A stretch of 35,499 nt of DNA from Kitasatospora griseola (lineage in GTDB: Bacteria > Actinomycetota > Actinomycetes > Streptomycetales > Streptomycetaceae). Under the pieces are notes generated by a model. The model was not told the origin of the DNA. It searched no databases and saw nothing but the letters and a program-made list of their open reading frames with translations. Shown here piece by piece: positions 23,480-28,887 of the stretch (the first letter of the stretch is position 1; each line of letters begins with the position of its first letter). The translations under genes were made by a program, and so were the position numbers. Where the stretch lies: NCBI RefSeq assembly GCF_014648555.1, contig NZ_BMRI01000021.1, forward strand, positions 85,386 to 120,884, read 5' to 3'.

Positions 23480-23724
23480 CCGACCACCGCACCGACCGCA
23501 CCAACGGCTCCGACCGCACCGACGGCGCCGACCCCGGCCCGGCCCTGGCCGCGCTGACCGCCGCCGGGTTCGACCTGAGCGGCCTCACCGAGGAGCAGCA
23601 CGCCGTGCTCCGTTCGCTCACCGATCAGGAACTGGCCCTGCTGGCCGACCTCAAGGGACGGCTGGAGGAGGCCGGGCCGGAGGTCCAGGGACATGCGGAG
23701 GTGGCGGGCGGTGCTCTCTTCTGA
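23476..23724 (+). CDS. 82-aa helical peptide ending GGALF, RiPP precursor or recognition partner candidate
   Basis: The ATG overlaps the diiron gene's stop as ATGA, with GGAGGA upstream. Residues 1-20 are polar (TDHRTDRTNGSDRTDG). Residues ~23-66 look like two amphipathic helices, FDLSGLTEEQHAVLRSL and TDQELALLADLKGRLEE; the tail PEVQGHAEVAGGALF ends in Phe. There is no Cys, so a thioether within this peptide is impossible. The small size and position between modifying enzymes and a protease suggest a RiPP precursor with a long helical leader, or an adaptor that presents a substrate. From memory, related actinobacterial peptides are annotated as an 'aroma-sacti cluster' domain; I could not check this. 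Confidence 0.7.
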   Translation: MTDHRTDRTNGSDRTDGADPGPALAALTAAGFDLSGLTEEQHAVLRSLTDQELALLADLKGRLEEAGPEVQGHAEVAGGALF

Positions 23725-26700
23725 CGCGTTCGGCGCCGCCCCGGGCCCGGCCGGCGGCCGCTGCCCGGGCTGCCACCGTCCGCTGCCCGCCGAGGCCAGG
23801 TTCTGCGCGGCGTGCGGGACCGCGCGGGCCGAGCTGCGCGGCCCCACCACCGCCGGCCGCAAGATCGTCACCGTGCTGTTCTGCGACCTGGTCGGCTCCA
23901 CCGCGCTGTCCGGGACGCTCGACCCGGAGGCACTGCGCGGGGTGACGCTGCGGTACTTCGACGCGATGCGGGCGGCGATCGAGGAGCACGGCGGGACGGT
24001 GGAGAAGTTCATCGGGGACGCGGTGATGGCGGTTTTCGGGGTGCCGTCCGTCCGCGAGGACGACGCCCGGCGGGCGGTGGCGGCGGCGCTCGGCATGCTG
24101 GCGGCGCTGCGGGCCCTCAACGAGGAGCTGGACGCCGAGCTGGGCATCCGACTGGCCATCAGGATCGGGGTCAACACCGGCCGGGTGGTGACCGGTTCGG
24201 ACGCGTCGGCGCGGCAGGCGCTGGTCTCCGGCGAGGTGGTGAACGTCGCCGCCCGGCTGGAGCAGAACGCCGCCCCGGGCGAGGCGCTGCTCGGCCCCGA
24301 CACCCTGCGGGCGGCCGGCCCGGGCGTGCGGACCGCCGAGGTCGGGCCGCTGCAGCTCAAGGGCAAGGCGCAGGCGGTGGCCGCACACCGGCTGCTCGGC
24401 CTGGACCGCGGCACGCCCGACAGCCTCCGGGTCGACCTGCCGTTCGTCGGTCGAAAGCCCGAACTCTCCCTGCTGGAACGGGAGTTCACCAAGGCTGCGG
24501 AGCGCCGCTCGGCCCGGCTGCTGGTGCTCGGCGGCGAACCCGGCCAGGGCAAGACCCGGCTGCTGCGCCACTGGCTGGGGAGCGCCGGCGCACGACGGTT
24601 CGGCGCGGGCCGCTGCCGCCCGCCCGGCGAGCGGGCCGGCCTCCAGCCGCTGGCGGACGCCGTCACCTCGCTGCTCGCCAGGTCGCCCGACCGTCCGCAC
24701 CCGCCCGGCCTGGACGTCCTCGCCCAGGGCCTGCTGGCCGACGGCACGCCCACCCCGTCGCTGGAGGACACCGGCGCGGCGCTGGTCGAGGTGCTCGCCG
24801 CGCTGGCCGACCCGGCACCCGTGGTGCTGGTGGTCGACGACGCGCACTGGGCGGCCCCGCTGCTGCTCGACCTGCTGGACCGGGTGGTCGCCGCCCTCGC
24901 CGACGCGCCCGTGCTGGTCGCCGTGCTGGGCCGCCCCGAACTGCTGGACGTCCGCCCGGCCGGCGCGCACCGGGTGCTGACCCTCGGCGGACTGCCCGAC
25001 GCGCAGGCGCTGCGCCTCGCCCGGGCGCTCTCCGACGCCCCGCCCGCGCACCTGCTGGAGCGGGCCGGCGGCAATCCGCTGCACCTGGAGCAGCTGCTCG
25101 CGGCCCCGGCGGGCGCGGGCGGCGACGGGGTGCCGCTGACCCTGCAGACGCTGATCGGGGCCCGGCTGGACGCGCTGGACCCGGCCGAGCGGCGGGCCGT
25201 CGACCTGGCGTGCGTGCTGGGCCGGGAGTTCGCCGCCGCCGAGCTGGCCGCGCTGGACACCGGCGGGCCGGACCTGTCGGCGGCGCTGCGGCGCCTCGTC
25301 CGGCACCGGCTGGTGGTGTCGGACGGCGCCTCGTTCCGGTTCGCCAGCGGCGTGGTGCAGGAGGTCGCGTACGAGTGCCTGTCCAAGCAGGGCCGGGCCG
25401 AGCGGCACGAACGGGCGGCGGCGCTGCGTTCGGTGCGCGCCGCCGGACCGGCGGCCCTCGGCGGCCACCTGGAGCGCGCCCACCGCTACCGGGCCGAGCT
25501 GGGCCTGACCGGCGCGCGCACCGAGGGCCTGCGGCGGGCGGCCGCGTCGTCGCTGGCCGAGGCGGGCGCGCGGGCGGCGGCCCGCACCGACCCCGGCTGG
25601 GCGGTCGACCTGCTGACCCGGGCCACCGGCCTGCTGCGCCCGGGCGAGGACGGCCGGCTCCCGGCCGCCCGGCGGCTCGGCGAGGCGCTGCTCGCGCTGG
25701 GCCGGATCGAGCCCGGCCGGGCACTGCTCGCCGAGGTCGGCGCGAGCGTCGAGGACCCGGTGGAGGCGGCGCACGCCCGGCTCAGCCTGGCCGCCGTCGG
25801 CCAGCAGCGGGCGCCCGCGCCGGTGGCCCGGCAGACCCTGCCGGTGTTCGAACGGGCCGGCGACCAGTTGGGCCAGGCCCGGGCCTGCCTGCGGCTCGCC
25901 CAGCAGGAGCAGACCGACGGGCGGCACGCCGCGGCGACCCGGCTGCTGGCCCGGGCGCTGCGGCACGCGGAGCGCTCCGACGGCGAGCAGGAGCGGGCGT
26001 CGGCCCTGGGCGCGATCGGCGTGTCGCTGTGGCGCGGCCCCGTCCCGGCGCCGGCCGCGGTGGCCCGCTGCCGGGAGCTGCTGGCGGCGCAGGGCCGCGG
26101 CCGCCGGGCGGTGCGGGTGACGCTGAACTGCCCGCTGGCGGTGCTGCTGGCGCTCGGCGACGACGAGGCCGGCGCGGCGGCCTGCCTGGCGGAGGCCGGG
26201 AACCACGCCGAGCGCCTGGGCTACGCGGAGGCGGCGGCGTTCCTGCCGCTGTTCGGTGCGACGGTGGCCGCGCTCGGCGGACGGCCCCGGGAGGCGCTGG
26301 AGCTGCTGACCGCGGCGGCCGCGGCCGCCCGGGAGCTGGGCGGGGGCGCCCTGCTGAGCGGTGCGCTGCTCGACACGGCGCGCCTGCACCTGGACCTGGG
26401 CGAGCGGGCGCCGGCCCGGGCCGCGCTGGCCGCGCTGGAGGAGGAGCGGGCCCGCACCGGCGAGCGGCTGTCGTTCGCGGCGGTGGCGGAACGCGACGGC
26501 CTGCAGGCCCGGCTGGCGGCCACCGGCCGCGACCGGGACGCGGCGCTGAAACTGGCCCGCGGCGCGGTCGCCGAGGCCGGCCGGACGGACTCGCCGATCC
26601 TCCAGGGCCTGGCCGCCGCCGACCTGGCCCGCACCGCCGCCCTGCTCGGCCTGGACCGGGAGCGCGCCTCGGCCGCCGCCTCGGCCGCCGGCCGCTTCAC

Positions 26701-26779
26701 GGCCAAGGGGCACGGCCCGGGCGTGCGGCTCGCCGAGGCCCTGGCCGACCACCACCCCCGCAGAGAGGCAGTCTCCTGA
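23693..26779 (+). CDS. Class III nucleotide cyclase fused to ATPase and TPR-like helical region
   Basis: A 1028-residue protein. A zinc-ribbon (Cys24, Cys27, Cys38, Cys41) precedes the cyclase domain (~55-235): VTVLFCDLVGSTALS has the first metal Asp, EKFIGDAVMAVFG the base-reading Lys and second metal Asp, and GEVVNVAARLE the transition-state Asn and Arg, so it looks catalytically competent. Next, VGRKPELSLLE begins an STAND-type ATPase with Walker A GGEPGQGKTRLL (~278-289) and Walker B VLVVDDAHWA. The rest is Ala/Arg-rich helical hairpins typical of TPRs. No HTH. ATG 23693 overlaps the peptide gene by 32 bases; GTG 23711, nine bases after GGAGG, is an alternative start. It may make cAMP or cGMP on ligand or ATP sensing. 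Confidence 0.85.
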   Translation: MRRWRAVLSSDAFGAAPGPAGGRCPGCHRPLPAEARFCAACGTARAELRGPTTAGRKIVTVLFCDLVGSTALSGTLDPEALRGVTLRYFDAMRAAIEEHGGTVEKFIGDAVMAVFGVPSVREDDARRAVAAALGMLAALRALNEELDAELGIRLAIRIGVNTGRVVTGSDASARQALVSGEVVNVAARLEQNAAPGEALLGPDTLRAAGPGVRTAEVGPLQLKGKAQAVAAHRLLGLDRGTPDSLRVDLPFVGRKPELSLLEREFTKAAERRSARLLVLGGEPGQGKTRLLRHWLGSAGARRFGAGRCRPPGERAGLQPLADAVTSLLARSPDRPHPPGLDVLAQGLLADGTPTPSLEDTGAALVEVLAALADPAPVVLVVDDAHWAAPLLLDLLDRVVAALADAPVLVAVLGRPELLDVRPAGAHRVLTLGGLPDAQALRLARALSDAPPAHLLERAGGNPLHLEQLLAAPAGAGGDGVPLTLQTLIGARLDALDPAERRAVDLACVLGREFAAAELAALDTGGPDLSAALRRLVRHRLVVSDGASFRFASGVVQEVAYECLSKQGRAERHERAAALRSVRAAGPAALGGHLERAHRYRAELGLTGARTEGLRRAAASSLAEAGARAAARTDPGWAVDLLTRATGLLRPGEDGRLPAARRLGEALLALGRIEPGRALLAEVGASVEDPVEAAHARLSLAAVGQQRAPAPVARQTLPVFERAGDQLGQARACLRLAQQEQTDGRHAAATRLLARALRHAERSDGEQERASALGAIGVSLWRGPVPAPAAVARCRELLAAQGRGRRAVRVTLNCPLAVLLALGDDEAGAAACLAEAGNHAERLGYAEAAAFLPLFGATVAALGGRPREALELLTAAAAAARELGGGALLSGALLDTARLHLDLGERAPARAALAALEEERARTGERLSFAAVAERDGLQARLAATGRDRDAALKLARGAVAEAGRTDSPILQGLAAADLARTAALLGLDRERASAAASAAGRFTAKGHGPGVRLAEALADHHPRREAVS

Positions 26780-27633
26780 TGACGACCCTGCCCGACGCCG
26801 CGCCCCCGCGCGGCCTGACCTGGCGCCTCACCGGCAGGACGCCCGAGGACGTCCGGACGGAGGCGGACGCCCTCCCCGACCGCCCCACCCCGGGCGCCCT
26901 CGTCGGCGGCTCGGGGCGGGGCGTGCGGGTCTGCGTGGTCGACTCGGGGGTGGACGCCACGCATCCCCTGGTCGGCGGGGTGGCGAGTGCGCACGTGGTG
27001 CGCAGGTACGAGGACGGGGCGATCCGGGTCGATCCGCTGAAGGCCGATGATCCGGGCGACCTGTGCGGCCACGGCACGGCCTGCGCGGGCATCGTGCGGC
27101 GGGTCGCGCCGGACTGCGAGCTGCACAGCGTCCGGGTCCTCGGCGAGCGGTTCACCGGCCGCGGCGACGTGCTGCTGGCGGGGCTTCGCTGGGCTGTCCG
27201 GCAGGGCTTCGAGGTGATCAACCTGAGTCTGTCCACCACCCGCACCCGGTACTTCGAGGACCTGCACGCACTGGCCGATGAGGCGTACTTCGGGAGCAGC
27301 GTGGTCGTCGCCTCCGCCCACAACACCCAGGTGGAGAGCTTCCCTTGGCGTTTCTCCTCGGTGGTCTCGGTGGGCAGCCACCCGGTGTCCGATCCCGACA
27401 TGCACCTGTACAACCCGGAGCCGCCGGTGGAGTTCTTCGGCCCCGGTGTCGACGTCGAGGTGGCGTGGCTCGGCGGCGCCACCCTGCGCAGCAGTGGCAA
27501 CAGCTACGCGACGCCGTTCGTCGCGGGCCTGTGCGCGCGGATCCTGTCCGAGCGGCCGCGGCTGACGCCCTTCCAGCTGAAGCACGCCCTGTACCTGTCC
27601 GCAGCGAACGTCCATGTCGGCGGTTCCCGGTGA
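26779..27633 (+). CDS. Cytosolic subtilisin-like (S8) protease
   Basis: A 284-residue protease whose ATG overlaps the cyclase stop (TGATGA). The triad is Asp55 in VCVVDSGVDATHP, His98 in CGHGTACAGI and Ser242 in SSGNSYATPFVAGL, with oxyanion Asn182 in ASAHNTQ. The usual GTS around the serine reads GNS. There is no signal peptide and no inhibitor-type propeptide, so it should work in the cytoplasm. In RiPP clusters such proteases often remove leader peptides (LanP type). Here the possible substrates are the 82-aa peptide or the two lanthipeptide precursors encoded downstream. PatA/PatG-like macrocyclisation is another option, but the extra domains of those enzymes are absent. Confidence 0.88.
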   Translation: MTTLPDAAPPRGLTWRLTGRTPEDVRTEADALPDRPTPGALVGGSGRGVRVCVVDSGVDATHPLVGGVASAHVVRRYEDGAIRVDPLKADDPGDLCGHGTACAGIVRRVAPDCELHSVRVLGERFTGRGDVLLAGLRWAVRQGFEVINLSLSTTRTRYFEDLHALADEAYFGSSVVVASAHNTQVESFPWRFSSVVSVGSHPVSDPDMHLYNPEPPVEFFGPGVDVEVAWLGGATLRSSGNSYATPFVAGLCARILSERPRLTPFQLKHALYLSAANVHVGGSR

Positions 27634-27673
27634 GCGCCGGCCCGCACGTCGTGAGAAAGGGACCGTGGTCGAG

Positions 27674-28249
27674 ATGACCCAGCCAACCGCCCCCGCCGCG
27701 CCGTCGACCGATCCGGTGGTGGCGGAGCTCCTGCAGTCGGTGGTCGATGTGGCCCGCGCCATCTTCGGCGCCCAGGCCGGCTCGATCATGCTGCTCGACC
27801 ACCAGTCCTTCGAGCTGGTCTTCCAGGCGGTGTCCGGCCAGGGGCAGGAGTTCCTGATCGGCCGCCGCTTCCCGGCCGGCCAGGGCATCGCCGGCTGGGT
27901 GGCCGGCTCGGGCGAGCCGATGATCGTCGACGACCTGCGCCGCAGTGCGACCTTCGACCACGAGACCGCCGAGTCCACCGGTTACGTGCCGGACGCCCTG
28001 ATGGCCGCCCCGCTCGTCCACGACGACCGGGTGCTCGGCGTCCTGGAGGTCCTGGACCCGGCCCCGGGCCCCACCAGGGCCGGCCTGCCGGAACTGGAGC
28101 TGCTGGCCCTGTTCGCCCGCCAGGCTGCCGTGGCCCTGCGGGTGGCCGTGGACAGCTCCGCGACCGTGCCGGCCGCCGAGGAACGCGACCGGGCGGTACG
28201 GCTGCTGGCCGAGGTGCAGCGACTGATCGGCGACCGCGCCGACTGGTGA
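27674..28249 (+). CDS. GAF-domain protein
   Basis: A 191-residue protein that is essentially one GAF domain (~15-165): VARAIFGAQAGSIMLLD, FPAGQGIAGWVAGSGEPMIV, then LMAAPLVHDDRVLGVLEVLD. No output domain follows, only a short helix with VRLLAEVQRLIGD. ATG 27674, with AAAGGGA about 11 bases upstream, is chosen; GTG 27665 would be too close to that site, and ATG 27614 would start inside the protease gene. GAF domains bind cyclic nucleotides, other small ligands or metals; the cyclase two genes upstream makes a cyclic-nucleotide receptor an attractive idea. It is the last gene of operon A. Confidence 0.85.
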   Translation: MTQPTAPAAPSTDPVVAELLQSVVDVARAIFGAQAGSIMLLDHQSFELVFQAVSGQGQEFLIGRRFPAGQGIAGWVAGSGEPMIVDDLRRSATFDHETAESTGYVPDALMAAPLVHDDRVLGVLEVLDPAPGPTRAGLPELELLALFARQAAVALRVAVDSSATVPAAEERDRAVRLLAEVQRLIGDRADW

Positions 28250-28256
28250 AGCACCG

Positions 28257-28312
28257 GTTGTACCGACCCTGAACCGCACTCGTACCGAATCTGAAGTTCC
28301 CCCAACTAGCTT
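28257..28312 (+). promoter_or_regulatory. Promoter of lanthipeptide operon B with 22-bp-spaced GTACCGA repeats
   Basis: Repeats GTACCGACCCTGAA (28260-28273) and GTACCGAATCTGAA (28282-28295) share 12 of 14 bases and are 22 bp apart. The second begins at the -35 position of a -10 TAGCTT (28307-28312, 18 bases after TACCGA). The first is preceded by GTT as in operon A, giving 14 identical bases. A start near 28319 leaves a ~42-base leader before GTG 28361, which contains CGGCA-GT-TGCCG (28321-28332). Activator-dependent expression is inferred. Confidence 0.65.
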
Positions 28313-28360
28313 TGTTTCAGCGGCAGTTGCCGCCGCAAAGTCTACCGACGGGAGATCACC

Positions 28361-28522
28361 GTGAGCATCAACCCCACCCCCGAGGACAACGCGGCCGAGG
28401 TCGAGGCCGTGCTCTCCCTCCAGGAGGCGCCCACCGCCGAGACCCCGGACGACGTGGAGGCGCACATCAGCTCCGTCAGCGTCGACCACTGCGCCAACGA
28501 GGGCACCAAGGGCCGGATCTGA
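28361..28522 (+). CDS. Class III lanthipeptide precursor 1
   Basis: A 53-residue peptide starting at GTG 28361, six bases after GGGAG. The leader carries AVLSLQE (residues 16-22), a variant of the (I/L)LxLQ helix that LanKC enzymes recognise. The C-terminal region has Ser37-x2-Ser40-x3-Cys44 (SSVSVDHC), the S-x2-S-x3-C pattern that becomes labionin or lanthionine, then a nine-residue tail ANEGTKGRI. The leader is acidic and Pro/Glu/Asp-rich (PTAETPDDVEAH). The cleavage point is uncertain; after the DDVEAH region would give a core of about 16-18 residues. The paralogue follows after 96 bases and the synthetase lies downstream. Confidence 0.88.
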   Translation: MSINPTPEDNAAEVEAVLSLQEAPTAETPDDVEAHISSVSVDHCANEGTKGRI

Positions 28523-28528
28523 CACCCC

Positions 28529-28572
28529 GCCGGTCGGGCCCGCCGATTTCGGCGCGGTCCGACCGGCCTTTG
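28529..28572 (+). terminator. Strong stem-loop after precursor 1 (partial terminator/attenuator)
   Basis: Arms 28529-28545 and 28550-28567 pair over about 17 bp with one bulged C and one G-U, closed by an ATTT loop, and are followed by CTTTGT. Located six bases after the precursor 1 stop and before precursor 2, it probably cuts part of the transcription or protects the upstream mRNA. Confidence 0.65.
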
Positions 28573-28618
28573 TCCGAGCCACAGTTCGCGCTTCAGAAAC
28601 GCAGGACGGGAGACCACG

Positions 28619-28780
28619 ATGAGCAGCAGCCCCGAGGACCGAACCGCCGAGACCGAGGCGGTCCTCTCCCTCCAGGAAGTGCCCACCACCGAGGACCAGG
28701 ACGACGTCCAGGCACACATGAGCGCCACCAGCGTCCACTTCTGCGACCCCCGGACCGCAACCGAGACCGAGGCGTTCTAG
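28619..28780 (+). CDS. Class III lanthipeptide precursor 2
   Basis: A second 53-residue peptide, ATG 28619 six bases after GGGAG, ending TAG. It shares the leader plan with precursor 1 (EAVLSLQE.PT.E..DDV.AH) and has Ser35-x2-Ser38-x3-Cys42 (SATSVHFC), aligned exactly with the motif of the first peptide. The tail after Cys differs completely (DPRTATETEAF, 11 residues, three Thr). Two paralogous precursors for one LanKC suggest a two-product lanthipeptide family, as in labyrinthopeptin-type clusters. The conserved leader with diverged tail argues for duplication followed by selection on the mature part. No export or immunity role is suggested. Confidence 0.88.
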   Translation: MSSSPEDRTAETEAVLSLQEVPTTEDQDDVQAHMSATSVHFCDPRTATETEAF

Positions 28781-28791
28781 CAGCTCACTGC

Positions 28792-28824
28792 GCGTGCCCG
28801 TACCGCCCGGCGGTACGGGCACGC
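28792..28824 (+). terminator. 15-bp perfect stem-loop between precursor 2 and lanKC
   Basis: GCGTGCCCGTACCGC (28792-28806) and GCGGTACGGGCACGC (28810-28824) form a perfect 15-bp stem with a CCG loop. It lies 12 bases after the precursor 2 stop. No U tract follows, so partial read-through to lanKC is likely. Both arms contain GTACCG, the core of the promoter repeat, in opposite orientation. Confidence 0.65.
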
Positions 28825-28887
28825 ACCACCGTTGTCTCGCACCGCCGTCGGGGCGGGCGGGCCGTCACCACCCGACAGGAGACGTTC

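Noticed and set aside
23476..23724. Calling the 82-aa peptide a sactipeptide precursor
   Set aside because: It contains no Cys, so the sulfur-to-alpha-carbon link that defines sactipeptides cannot form in it.
23651..26755. 1034-codon minus-strand ORF opposite the cyclase gene
   Set aside because: Shadow frame; the plus strand has intact cyclase, Walker and zinc-ribbon motifs.
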